A DNA stretch of 21,343 bases from Oceanospirillaceae bacterium (lineage in GTDB: Bacteria > Pseudomonadota > Gammaproteobacteria > Pseudomonadales > Balneatricaceae): NCBI GenBank assembly GCA_003521845.1, contig DPHB01000004.1, forward strand, positions 1 to 21,343. The letters run 5' to 3'. The position numbers and the translations under genes were made by a program. Of this stretch, positions 13,599-21,063 are shown piece after piece (position 1 is the first letter of the stretch; every line of letters starts with the position of its first letter). The notes under the pieces are model-generated. The model did no database searches. It saw nothing but the letters and a program-made list of their open reading frames with translations, and was not told the DNA's origin.

Positions 13599-14252
13599 AT
13601 GAGTGACGCTAAGAAAAATCTGTTGGGTATTGATGAAGACCAGCCAACTAATTGGTTTGAGCCTTTGTACGCACGCGGTAAAGTAGATGGTGCCGGTGTA
13701 CCCTGGGCCAATATGGCTACCCATCCTTGTTTCTTGCGCTGGTTGGCCAGCAACAACTTAGATAGTGCTGGTAAAACAGCTCTGGTGGTAGGCTGTGGCA
13801 TGGGTGATGATGCCATTGAGCTCGAATCATTGGGCTTTCAAGTAACCGCATTTGATGTGTCCAGTACTGCTGTAGACTACTGCAACAAGCGATTCCCTGA
13901 TGCTAAGTCCGAATTTGTTCAGGCTGATCTGTTACAAGACAATGAAACTTGGACGGGTAAGTTTGATTTTGTCTTAGAAATCTACACAGTACAGGCACTA
14001 CCACCCAAGTATGAAGACACACTGATAAACAACATCGCCAAGTTTGTCGCACCCAAAGGCCAGCTATTGGTTGTGGCAGAAGTTAGTCAGCAAGAGAGGC
14101 ATTATAAAAATGGCCCACCATGGCTGCTAACCCCTGCGCATGTAGATAAATTTGTTGCCAGTGGGCTAGCAGTGACAGGTTCTAAAATTGAGCAAGCGTC
14201 ATTAGAAGGTGGTAGCGAAAGTTATGTGACACTGTTTGCAAGAGTTGTTTGA
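13599..14252 (+). CDS. Class I SAM-dependent methyltransferase, thiopurine methyltransferase (TPMT)-like
   Basis: A 217-residue methyltransferase resembling the TPMT superfamily, which includes thiopurine, halide/thiol and selenium/tellurium methyltransferases. N-terminal W19 and the segment VPWANMATHPCFLRWL (34-49) correspond to the TPMT pattern W..G..PW......P.L. Motif I is LVVGCGMGDDAIEL (62-75) with the SAM-binding GCGxG; the acidic end of strand 2 is D86 (FDVSSTAVDYC); an acidic loop follows in QADLL (about 109). FDFVLEIYTVQALPP matches motif IV. The substrate is unknown. ATG 13599 has GAGAG six bases upstream. It stands alone behind the purA terminator, in the interval where E. coli has nsrR, with a 303-bp gap behind it. 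Confidence 0.8.
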   Translation: MSDAKKNLLGIDEDQPTNWFEPLYARGKVDGAGVPWANMATHPCFLRWLASNNLDSAGKTALVVGCGMGDDAIELESLGFQVTAFDVSSTAVDYCNKRFPDAKSEFVQADLLQDNETWTGKFDFVLEIYTVQALPPKYEDTLINNIAKFVAPKGQLLVVAEVSQQERHYKNGPPWLLTPAHVDKFVASGLAVTGSKIEQASLEGGSESYVTLFARVV

Positions 14253-14555
14253 TTATGGCCTAGCTTACACCTTGATAGATTTGTCTTTACAACCAAAATG
14301 GTAAAATTCTGAACAGTATTTATACTTAACGAATGAGCAATACAAAGGCGTTAGCTGGATAAATTTAGCATTTATCAGAGATGCTTTTTCCAACAAGGTG
14401 TGGTCATGAACACGGTGCCAGATGCCACATTAAAGGGATAGGCAGCACAACTGCTTGAGCACATGGCTCACGTAATCAGGCCTTGATAACTTCAGTGATA
14501 TCGCTGAATATAGAATCATTAGTATGGTATATGCGGTTAAATAGGCGGGAAAAAT
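14253..14555. other. 303-bp non-coding gap with dyad symmetries
   Basis: No frame longer than about a dozen codons opens here with a sensible start. Visible structure: GATAAA...TTTATC (7-base loop) and a linked GCAT...ATGC near 14355-14385, and an 18-bp dyad at 14491-14508 (listed separately). I see no trace of the N-terminal TfoX domain that would normally precede the TfoX_C domain encoded next, and no tRNA. No terminator is evident behind the methyltransferase gene. Confidence 0.5.
14483..14514 (+). promoter_or_regulatory. Candidate promoter with an 18-bp dyad in a long spacer, before the TfoX_C gene
   Basis: TTGATA (14483-14488, 5 of 6 of the -35 consensus) and TATAGA (14509-14514, 4 of 6 of the -10) are 20 bases apart, and the spacer is almost wholly the dyad TTCAGTGATATCGCTGAA (14491-14508), which is symmetric except for one pair. 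A 19-20 bp spacer filled by a dyad is the known design of MerR-family-controlled promoters. This reading is inference; a plain operator or chance are alternatives. Start of transcription would be near 14521. Confidence 0.4.
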
Positions 14556-14834
14556 TTGTACTCTAAACACCCTAAGAGACTTCGGGATCTAAATGGTTTT
14601 GGCCCCCGTAGTGAAGAGATTTTGGCAAAGGTTGATATCAACTCTGTGGAACAATTTATGGCGATAGATCCTTATGATTTATACGCCAAGATTAAACCGA
14701 TAAAGGGTATGGGGTTAAATTCAATCTATGCCATCATTGGCGCAAGAGAAAACCTATCTTGGTTAGAGGTTGCAAAAACCCGAAAAACCGAAATTTTGAT
14801 GCGCCTTGACGACCTTGGTTTAGCCCCTAAGTGA
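14556..14834 (+). CDS. Stand-alone TfoX C-terminal-domain protein
   Basis: A 92-residue protein that matches the TfoX_C domain: LRDLNGFGPRSEEILAKVDI (about 9-28) is the helix-hairpin-helix-like opening (usual form LRNLGPKSEEWLxxIGI), followed by SVEQFMAIDPYDLYAKIK and GMGLNSIYAIIGARENLSWLEV, the usual G.slNlLYALeGAl...W. In TfoX/Sxy proteins, which govern competence, this domain follows a TfoX_N domain that is absent here; short TfoX_C-only proteins are known and their role is unclear. The only possible start is TTG at 14556, since a stop in frame lies at 14538-14540 and no ATG intervenes; GGCGGGA six bases upstream supports it. TTG suggests low expression. It may be DNA-binding or simply a remnant; no competence gene is nearby. 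Confidence 0.72.
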   Translation: MYSKHPKRLRDLNGFGPRSEEILAKVDINSVEQFMAIDPYDLYAKIKPIKGMGLNSIYAIIGARENLSWLEVAKTRKTEILMRLDDLGLAPK

Positions 14835-14840
14835 AACGCT

Positions 14841-14863
14841 GTGACAACAGTCGTGTCACTTTT
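14841..14863 (+). terminator. Weak terminator-like hairpin after the TfoX_C gene
   Basis: GTGACA (14841-14846) and TGTCAC (14854-14859) form a perfect 6-bp stem with a 7-base loop, then four T. The stem is AT/GC mixed and the T-run short, so termination is probably partial. Confidence 0.5.
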
Positions 14864-14954
14864 GATCGTAAAGCCCAATCATGACCTAGCCCATACCTTT
14901 TACCTGCGTTGCCCGTTATAGTAATGACATAACAAGTGCACAGGATTGCCCCCC

Positions 14955-16397
14955 ATGACAGTGTCCCTTTATACGGCCGCACAAGCCCGCGAGTTAGATC
15001 GCTTAACCATCGAACAAGGCAAGGTGCCTGGTTACCTGCTTATGTGTCGTGCGGGTAGGTTTAGTTTTTCCCAAATTCAGAACTATTGGCCCGCATGCCG
15101 AAGCCTGCTGGTGCTTTGTGGCAAGGGCAATAACGGTGGTGATGGTTATGTGATTGCTAAATTGGCGCATCAAGCGGGTATGCAGGTACGTTTGTTTTCC
15201 AGCTGCGACCCGCAAACCTTGACTGGCGATGCCTTGCTGGCGTATCAGGACTGTGGCGTTGAGGTTGAAGTGGGTGTAGATCAGTTGCCTTTGGACGCCG
15301 CCGATGTGCTGGTGGATGCCCTGTTAGGTACTGGTGCGCAGGGCGCCGTGCGCGGCGTCTGTCAGACTTGGATTGAACAGATTAATGCGGTTGGCAAAGC
15401 TGTGCTGTCGGTTGATTTGCCGTCGGGGCTAGGTGCGGATACGGGACAGGTTTTGGGCTGCGCTGTGAAAGCCACTGTAACGGCGTGTTTTATTGGCCGC
15501 AAACGCGGATTATATACAGGTCAGGCGCGGGCTTATGTTGGCGCTATTGTCTTCTCTGATTTGAGTGTGCGAAGCGGCATTTATGAACAGGTGCCTAGTG
15601 CTGTGAGTTTGCTTGATCAGTCGAGCCATACTAAGCTACCTAAGCGTTTGGCAACCAGCTATAAAACCAGCCATGGGCATGTGTTTGTGGTGGGTGGTGA
15701 TGTGGGCACCTTTGGTGCTGTGCTCTTGTCAGCGCAGGCTTGTGCGAGGGCCGGGGCTGGTTTGGTGTCGGTGTACACGCCGCCAGAACATGGCCTGTGG
15801 GTGACCATGGCACAGCCAGAATTAATGCTAGTGCGTGACAATTGGCCGCTGGCCAGTGTACTGGTGGTGGGCCCGGGCTTGGGGCAGGCAAAATTTGGCC
15901 AACAAGCGTGGGCTTATGCGTTGGCTCAACACAAGCCGATGGTGGTGGATGCGGATGGGTTGAACTTACTGGCGCAGCAGTACCTGCAGCCCCCAAAACG
16001 AGATAATTGGATTCTTACACCCCATCCAGGGGAGGCTGCTAGGTTGTTAGGCTGTAGTGTTGAAGAGGTTGAGCAGGATCGTTTTGCTGCTGTGCAAGCT
16101 TTGCAGCAACGTTATGGTGGTGCGGTAATGCTCAAAGGCGCTGGTACCTTAATTGCGGATAGGCATGGTCATGTTAGTGTACTTGGCGTGGGTAACGCAG
16201 GCATGGCCAGTGGTGGTATGGGTGACGTGCTGGCTGGCGTATGTGGGGCCTTGCTGGCGCAGGGTTTGAGTGTTGATGAAGCGGCAGCTTATGGCGCTTG
16301 GTTGCATTCTAGTGCGGCCGATACGGCGGCCGAAGGTGGGCAAAGAGGCATGTTGGCGAGTGATTTACTGCCGCTGATTCGGCGTTTTCTAGGCTAG
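14955..16397 (+). CDS. nnr: Bifunctional NAD(P)H-hydrate epimerase / ADP-dependent dehydratase
   Basis: Repairs NADHX/NADPHX: the N-terminal epimerase (YjeF_N, about 1-215) interconverts R and S forms and the C-terminal ribokinase-like dehydratase (about 230-480) restores NAD(P)H using ADP. Epimerase marks: CGKGNNGGDGYVIAKLAH (NNGGDG at 59-64, K+ and substrate site), DALLGTGAQG and VDLPSGLGADTG. Dehydratase marks: KTSHGHVFVVGG (from 237), GPGLG, VVDADGLNLL, LTPHPGEAARLLG and GNAGMASGGMGDVLAG (413-428) with catalytic D424. The early motif reads LMCRAG (28-34 region) where LMERAG is common. 480 residues, E. coli 515. ATG 14955 is chosen: AGGA lies nine bases upstream, whereas a TTG at 14946 would touch that site. 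In E. coli nnr sits upstream of tsaE-amiB-mutL; here it is alone, before a convergent crotonase gene. Confidence 0.95.
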   Translation: MTVSLYTAAQARELDRLTIEQGKVPGYLLMCRAGRFSFSQIQNYWPACRSLLVLCGKGNNGGDGYVIAKLAHQAGMQVRLFSSCDPQTLTGDALLAYQDCGVEVEVGVDQLPLDAADVLVDALLGTGAQGAVRGVCQTWIEQINAVGKAVLSVDLPSGLGADTGQVLGCAVKATVTACFIGRKRGLYTGQARAYVGAIVFSDLSVRSGIYEQVPSAVSLLDQSSHTKLPKRLATSYKTSHGHVFVVGGDVGTFGAVLLSAQACARAGAGLVSVYTPPEHGLWVTMAQPELMLVRDNWPLASVLVVGPGLGQAKFGQQAWAYALAQHKPMVVDADGLNLLAQQYLQPPKRDNWILTPHPGEAARLLGCSVEEVEQDRFAAVQALQQRYGGAVMLKGAGTLIADRHGHVSVLGVGNAGMASGGMGDVLAGVCGALLAQGLSVDEAAAYGAWLHSSAADTAAEGGQRGMLASDLLPLIRRFLG

Positions 16398-16403
16398 ATT
16401 GGC

Positions 16404-16428
16404 GGGGTCAGACGTGAAGTCTGCCCCC
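16404..16428. repeat. GGGGTCAGAC palindrome between convergent genes
   Basis: GGGG-T-CAGAC (16404-16413) pairs with GTCTG-CCCC (16419-16428) around loop GTGAA; the T at 16408 has no partner, all else is perfect. There is no T-run, so it is not a classical terminator. Palindromes with GGGGTCAGA...TCTGACCCC are common dispersed elements in proteobacterial genomes, often near REP-type transposase genes. Here it lies between the stops of nnr and the crotonase gene, where it may stop transcription from both sides or protect 3' ends. Confidence 0.6.
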
Positions 16429-16436
16429 ATATATCA

Positions 16437-17222
16437 TTATTTACCTTTCCATACAGGGTCGCGCTTTTCGGTAAAGGCAAGGGCGCCTTCCATGTTGTCT
16501 TCGCTGTCATAAAGCACGTCGACGCTAGGGAACTGGCGCTTGGTAATATTGTTCATGGCATTTTGGAAAGTCATGGCTTCGGCTTCGCGGGCAATTTCTT
16601 TTATGGCGGCAAATACCAAAGGTGGCCCGCTAGCTAGTTGACGCGCTACTTCTTGCACACGTGCGGCCAATTTGTCCGTTGCTAAGACTTCATTCACCAG
16701 TCCCCACTGCTCGGCTTCGGCAGCGTCAATCCAGCGGCCAGTAAAGAGCATTTCCATGGCTACATGATAAGGGATGCGCTTGGGTAGTTTAATACTGGCA
16801 GCATCAGCCACCGTGCCAGAGTTAATTTCGGGTAGGGCAAAGCTAGAAGTGTCCGTGCAGTAGATTAAATCCGCTGATAGAGCCAGTTCAAAGCCGCCGC
16901 CACAAGCCATGCCGCTGACTTGGGCAATGACGGGCTTGTTGAGTCCGCGTAGTTCCTGAATGCCACCAAAGCCACCTACACCATAGTCGCCATCTACTTC
17001 ATCACCGCCAGCAGCGGCTTTCAGGTCCCAGCCGGCACAGAAAAAGCGGTCACCGGCCGTTTTGATTATCGCCACGCGCATGTCTGGGTCGTCACGAAAT
17101 TCTTTAAAGGCTTCACCCATCAAACGACTAGTGTGTAGATCAATAGCGTTGGCTTTAGGGCGGTCTAGTTCTACTTCAAAAATGCCATCGTGGCGAGTAA
17201 TTTTGACAACCTGCTCAGTCAT
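16437..17222 (-). CDS. Crotonase-family enzyme, CaiD-like (crotonobetainyl-CoA hydratase type)
   Basis: An enoyl-CoA hydratase/isomerase family protein of 261 residues, the same length as E. coli CaiD, and strongly alike by memory: DRPKANAID (20-28), FRDDP (42-46), RVAII (49-53), FFCAGWDLKAAA (60-71, oxyanion-hole loop), CGGGFELALSAD (107-118), SFALPE (127-132) and the ending LAFTEKRDPVWKGK. The catalytic glutamates of the family are E112 and E132, matching Glu144/Glu164 of rat crotonase. The glycine pair after the second Glu is altered (GTVADAAS instead of G..PGAGG). ATG 17222 has GGAG seven bases upstream. No CoA transferase, CoA ligase or acyl-CoA dehydrogenase is adjacent, so the true substrate is uncertain; 'enoyl-CoA hydratase' is the safer functional name. 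Confidence 0.85.
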   Translation of the reverse strand: MTEQVVKITRHDGIFEVELDRPKANAIDLHTSRLMGEAFKEFRDDPDMRVAIIKTAGDRFFCAGWDLKAAAGGDEVDGDYGVGGFGGIQELRGLNKPVIAQVSGMACGGGFELALSADLIYCTDTSSFALPEINSGTVADAASIKLPKRIPYHVAMEMLFTGRWIDAAEAEQWGLVNEVLATDKLAARVQEVARQLASGPPLVFAAIKEIAREAEAMTFQNAMNNITKRQFPSVDVLYDSEDNMEGALAFTEKRDPVWKGK

Positions 17223-17397
17223 AGTCGGGCTCCGTTAATTTGCTTTTGCTCAGTATAAAGTGCTGGTCTTAGTGAACTTGACTTAAAGCGCCATATTTTT
17301 GATGTATCACCGTAGAATGTTGGCATAAAAACACACTAAATGCAGGCTTTTTTGTAACACTAGCGATCACTTACACCTATATGTCTTAAGAACAGCG

Positions 17398-17403
17398 TAT
17401 AAT
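17398..17403 (+). promoter_or_regulatory. -10 element of the rnr promoter
   Basis: A perfect TATAAT followed by GCGCG lies 29 bases before the chosen rnr ATG. No good -35 is seen at 16-18 bases. The expected start near 17410 supports the ATG at 17433 over the TTG at 17415, which would be almost leaderless. Confidence 0.5.
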
Positions 17404-17432
17404 GCGCGTATATATTGATTTTGGTTGAAAAA

Positions 17433-19724
17433 ATGACATTTGAAAAAGATCCTCACGCCGCGCGTGAGGCACAAAAATACGAGAACCCCATTCCGAGTCG
17501 GGAGTTTATTCTAGACTTGTTGCGTGACCGCAGTGGTCCGGCAACGATGAAGCAATTGAGCTTTGAATTAGGCCTATTTGATTTAGATGAAATCGAAGGT
17601 TTGCGTCGGCGCTTACGGGCTATGGAGCGTGATGGGCAGCTGATTAGTGACCGTAAAGGTGCCTATGGCGCCATTAGCAAGATGGATTTGATTTTAGGTC
17701 GCGTTATTGGCCATCGCGATGGTTTTGGTTTTCTTAAGCCGGACGATGGCAGTGAAGATTTATATTTGCATAACCGTCAAATGCGCATGGTGTTGGATGG
17801 TGATAAGGCCTTGGTACGCCTCATTGGTGTTGATCGACGGGGCCGCCCAGAAGCGGGTATCGTAGAAGTAACAGAACGTAATACCAAGCAGGTAGTGGGA
17901 CGCTTTAGTAGCGAATCAGGTGTCAATTTTGTACGCCCTGATAACCAGCGTATTAGTCAGGATGTGATGATTGCGGCGGACTCCGTATTGTTGGCTAAGG
18001 CCGGTCAATATGTTGTGGTTGATATCACCCAGCAGCCTACTAAGCGTAATCAGCCCATTGGTAAAGTGGTCGAAATACTTGGTGAGCATATGGCGCCAGG
18101 CATGGAGATTGATGTGGCTATTCGTAACCATGGTATTCCCCATGAATGGCCCGCAGAAGTAGTAGCGCAAGCGGCAACTATTGCGCCACAAGTTGCCGAA
18201 GCCGATAAGGGTGACCGTGTTGATCTGCGTAAACTGCCGTTTATTACCATTGATGGTGAAGACGCGCGTGACTTTGATGATGCTGTTTACTGCCGTAAGA
18301 AGCGTTTAGGTGGCTGGCGTTTGTATGTGGCTATTGCCGATGTCAGTCATTATGTGCGCGATGATACGCCACTGGATGATGAAGCTCATCGCCGTGCTAC
18401 CTCTGTGTATTTTCCAGAGCGCGTAGTGCCCATGCTGCCAGAAGCCATTTCCAATGGTTTGTGTTCCTTGAATCCACATGTGGATCGTTTAGTGATGGTT
18501 TGTGAAATGACCATCAGTGCCAAGGGCAAGTTATCTGGCTATAGTTTTTATGAAGGTTTGATACATTCCCATGCCCGTATGACTTATACGCAAGTGGGCG
18601 CTATGTTGGATGTGCGTGACCCTAACAGTCACTCCTTACGTCAACAGCATACTACAATTTGTCAGCCTGTAGATGAGTTGCATCGCCTGTACAAGGTTTT
18701 GCGCAAAGCACGTACAGAGCGTGGTGCCATTGATTTTGAAACCCAAGAGACGCGTATTGTCTTTGGTGAAGACCGTAAAATTGATGACATTGTGCCTGTG
18801 GTGCGTAACGATGCTCACAAACTCATCGAAGAGTGCATGTTGTGCGCTAACGTTAGTACGGCCAAGTTTTTGGCTAAGCACAAGCTTGCTAGCTTATATC
18901 GTGTACACAAAGGCCCTAAGCCTACTAAGCTAGAGAATTTGCGTAGTTACTTGGGCGAGCTAGGTTTGAATTTACCAGGTGGCGCTGACCCTACGCCGCA
19001 GGATTACCAAACCTTGCTTGAGCAGGTTAAAGATCGCCCTGAAGCGGATTTGGTGCAAACAGTTTTGCTGCGCTCCTTGAGCCAGGCTGTGTATACACCA
19101 GAAAATGAAGGTCACTTTGGTTTGGGCTACGATGCCTACGCCCACTTTACCTCACCTATTCGCCGCTATCCTGATTTGTTAGTGCATCGTGCGATCAGAA
19201 GTGTCATTCAAAGCAAGCAGTCTAGCCGTTATGTAAAACGCATAAGCGCTACTAATACTAAGCCTAGTGCACCCTGGTACCCATACTCTACTGAGCAGGT
19301 AGCGGTACTGGGTGAACATTGTTCCATGGCCGAAAGGCGTGCCGATGAAGCCAGCTGGGAAGTGGATGGTTGGTTGAAATGTGAATACATGCAAGGCCAT
19401 ATTGGCGATCAGTTTGTGGGCACCATCAACGCTGTGACTAGCTTTGGTTTGTTTGTTAATTTGGACAATGTGTTTGTTGAAGGTCTGGTGCATATCAGCT
19501 CTTTACCTGGCGACTATTATCACTTTGATCAAGCCAAGAACCGCTTGCAGGGTGAGCGTACCGGACGTAGTTTCCGTTTGGGTGATAGCCTGCAAGTTAA
19601 GGTGATGCGTGTTGACCTAGACGAGAAGAAAATTGACTTTGAACTAGCCGAAGCGGCAAGCAAAGGTAAGGGTTCTAAGTCTGGCAAAGCTCAAGGCAAT
19701 AGCAAACGACGTAAAAAGCGCTAG
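17433..19724 (+). CDS. rnr: Ribonuclease R
   Basis: A 3'-5' exoribonuclease able to degrade structured RNA, with roles in RNA quality control, rRNA turnover and trans-translation. With ATG 17433 it has 763 residues; the start MTFEKDPHAAREAQKYENPI lines up with the E. coli N-terminus. Order of parts: winged-helix domain (about 18-85; EGLRRRLRAMERDGQL), cold-shock domains (IGHRDGFGFLKPDDG), RNB catalytic domain with TIDGEDARDFDDAVYC (273-288; D274, D280, D282, D283 as metal ligands), HFTSPIRRYPDLLVHR, then an S1 domain (about 655-740; TINAVTSFGLFVNLD) and a short Lys/Arg/Ser-rich tail (KGKGSKSGKAQGNSKRRKKR). E. coli has 813 residues; the difference is mainly the shorter basic tail. rlmB begins 10 bases behind its stop. 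Confidence 0.97.
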   Translation: MTFEKDPHAAREAQKYENPIPSREFILDLLRDRSGPATMKQLSFELGLFDLDEIEGLRRRLRAMERDGQLISDRKGAYGAISKMDLILGRVIGHRDGFGFLKPDDGSEDLYLHNRQMRMVLDGDKALVRLIGVDRRGRPEAGIVEVTERNTKQVVGRFSSESGVNFVRPDNQRISQDVMIAADSVLLAKAGQYVVVDITQQPTKRNQPIGKVVEILGEHMAPGMEIDVAIRNHGIPHEWPAEVVAQAATIAPQVAEADKGDRVDLRKLPFITIDGEDARDFDDAVYCRKKRLGGWRLYVAIADVSHYVRDDTPLDDEAHRRATSVYFPERVVPMLPEAISNGLCSLNPHVDRLVMVCEMTISAKGKLSGYSFYEGLIHSHARMTYTQVGAMLDVRDPNSHSLRQQHTTICQPVDELHRLYKVLRKARTERGAIDFETQETRIVFGEDRKIDDIVPVVRNDAHKLIEECMLCANVSTAKFLAKHKLASLYRVHKGPKPTKLENLRSYLGELGLNLPGGADPTPQDYQTLLEQVKDRPEADLVQTVLLRSLSQAVYTPENEGHFGLGYDAYAHFTSPIRRYPDLLVHRAIRSVIQSKQSSRYVKRISATNTKPSAPWYPYSTEQVAVLGEHCSMAERRADEASWEVDGWLKCEYMQGHIGDQFVGTINAVTSFGLFVNLDNVFVEGLVHISSLPGDYYHFDQAKNRLQGERTGRSFRLGDSLQVKVMRVDLDEKKIDFELAEAASKGKGSKSGKAQGNSKRRKKR

Positions 19725-19734
19725 GGTTTAAGAC

Positions 19735-20481
19735 ATGAAACAAGTGGAATTTGTATTTGGTTTGCATGCGGTGCAAACCAAGTTGCAGCGCAACCCAGAA
19801 CAAGTGCAAGAACTCTGGATGCAACAAGGTCGTGAAGATCAGCGCTTGCAAAAGTTACAGGTATTGGCCGCTGAGCAAGAAATTGCCACCCACATAGTGC
19901 CGCGTAAGGAGTTGGATCAACGCGTAAAAGGACGCCACCAAGGTGTGGTAGCAGCCTGTACGCCAACACCGGTAAAGAACGAGGCGGACCTCAATGAGTT
20001 GTTGCAAGGTTTGCAAGAGCCTGCGTTCCTATTAGTGCTGGATGGTGTGACGGATCCTCATAACTTGGGGGCTTGTTTGCGCACGGCAGATGCTGCCGGT
20101 GTACATGCGGTGATTGCGCCCAAAGATAAGTCAGCAAGTTTGAATAGTACTGTGTCCAAGGTGGCCTGTGGTGCTGCCGAGAGTGTGCCCTTTATTCAAG
20201 TGACAAATTTGGCCCGTTGTCTAAAGAGTCTACAAGATAAGGGCGTGTGGATTACAGGCACCGCTGGCGAAACCGATCAGCTGGTTTATGATGCTAGCTT
20301 AACAGGGCCTATGGCTCTGGTGATGGGTGCAGAAGGCGATGGTATGCGCCGCCTTACACGAGAAGCCTGTGATCAGTTGATAAAAATCCCCATGGCGGGA
20401 GAGGTTAGTAGTCTTAACGTCTCTGTAGCAACGGGTGTGTGTTTGTTTGAGGCGCTTAGGCAACGTCAAACTACGGGCTAA
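19735..20481 (+). CDS. rlmB: 23S rRNA (guanosine2251-2'-O)-methyltransferase RlmB
   Basis: A SpoU/TrmH-family SPOUT enzyme that 2'-O-methylates G2251 in the peptidyl-transferase P loop of 23S rRNA. 248 residues (E. coli 243). The N-terminal substrate-binding domain (about 1-75) opens with FVFGLHAVQTKLQRNP and contains RVKGRHQGVVA; the catalytic domain has DGVTDPHNLGACLRTADAAG (motif 1, with N and R of the active site), PKDKSASLNSTVSKVACGAAE (motif 2 region, given in part), MGAEGDGMRRLTREACD and IPMAGEVSSLNVSVATGV (motif 3). AGGG overlapping the rnr stop codon serves as ribosome site, so the two genes are likely co-translated. The rnr-rlmB pair is conserved across gammaproteobacteria. No clear terminator follows. 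Confidence 0.97.
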   Translation: MKQVEFVFGLHAVQTKLQRNPEQVQELWMQQGREDQRLQKLQVLAAEQEIATHIVPRKELDQRVKGRHQGVVAACTPTPVKNEADLNELLQGLQEPAFLLVLDGVTDPHNLGACLRTADAAGVHAVIAPKDKSASLNSTVSKVACGAAESVPFIQVTNLARCLKSLQDKGVWITGTAGETDQLVYDASLTGPMALVMGAEGDGMRRLTREACDQLIKIPMAGEVSSLNVSVATGVCLFEALRQRQTTG

Positions 20482-20489
20482 AATTTTAC

Positions 20490-20517
20490 TTGGCAATGGC
20501 TAGTTTAGTTGTATAAT
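20490..20517 (+). promoter_or_regulatory. Sigma-70-like promoter of the response regulator gene
   Basis: TTGGCA (20490-20495, 5 of 6) and a perfect TATAAT (20512-20517) with a 16-base spacer. It begins nine bases behind the rlmB stop. The leader would be about 95 bases and contains the inverted repeat GTTAGA/TCTAAC (20540-20545 with 20560-20565) around a 14-base loop. Confidence 0.65.
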
Positions 20518-20618
20518 TCTTGGTTAGTTAAAGGCGGACGTTAGACCCCCTAAGCGCTATCTAACAAATAGAGCCAGGTAAAAGAATAACTAGCTGCTGG
20601 GAAAGGAAAGTTCAGATT

Positions 20619-21041
20619 ATGAGCGAAATTAAAAAAGTATTGGTGGTCGATGATGACCGCTACAACCTAGAAATACTTTCGGCTATGCTGGATTTACGCG
20701 ACTATGAAATTGATACTGCTAGCAATGGCTCTGAAGCTTTAGATCGTTTTGAAAAAAGTCATTATGATTTAATTCTTATGGATATCATGATGCCAGAGCT
20801 TAACGGTAATGTTGCCACGCAAATTATTCGTGCCTTGGAAAAGCCAGACGATGAGCCAACACGTATCATCGCGGTAACGGCGAAGCAGCCCGACGGTAAT
20901 CGTGAAATCTGGGAAGATAGTGGTTTTAACGGCTATCTAATTAAGCCGTTTACCGAGGATAGCCTGTGGCAAGTCATAGATTCCACTGATCGTTACCAGG
21001 TGCCAATGGGTTACAAGAAAGGTAACAGTGTCGAGTTTTAA
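20619..21041 (+). CDS. Single-domain (CheY-like) response regulator
   Basis: A 140-residue receiver-only protein. The acidic pair D11-D12 in VLVVDDDR, the phosphoacceptor D55 in LILMDIMMPELNG, the switch T87 in IAVTAK and K109 in YLIKPF are all in place, so phosphorylation is expected. No output domain follows; about 20 residues lie beyond the receiver fold (STDRYQVPMGYKKGNSVEF, partly shown). The form MDIMMPELNG is that of receivers working with hybrid histidine kinases or phosphorelays, but no kinase gene is in the window. The ATG has AAGGAAAG eight bases upstream, a good ribosome site, and the gene has its own promoter and terminator, so it is a one-gene unit. Its partner and output are unknown. 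Confidence 0.9.
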   Translation: MSEIKKVLVVDDDRYNLEILSAMLDLRDYEIDTASNGSEALDRFEKSHYDLILMDIMMPELNGNVATQIIRALEKPDDEPTRIIAVTAKQPDGNREIWEDSGFNGYLIKPFTEDSLWQVIDSTDRYQVPMGYKKGNSVEF

Positions 21042-21063
21042 CTGCTTTGCTTGATGAAATTTT

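Noticed and set aside
14253..14555. Possible hidden gene or decayed TfoX N-terminal domain in the gap
   Set aside because: The ATG frames here close after roughly ten codons and I could not find TfoX_N-like segments in any frame.
15640..15996. 118-codon open frame on the minus strand inside nnr, rich in Pro and His
   Set aside because: It lies antisense within the well-supported nnr dehydratase domain; composition is that of a frame shadow and no ribosome site precedes it.
17415..17432. Upstream TTG start for rnr
   Set aside because: It would lie about five bases from the predicted transcription start, and the ATG at 17433 aligns with the E. coli RNase R N-terminus.
20540..20565. GTTAGA...TCTAAC considered as an integron attC site
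   Set aside because: The order of the core sites is reversed relative to attC (which begins RYYYAAC and ends GTTRRRY), and no integrase or cassette is seen.
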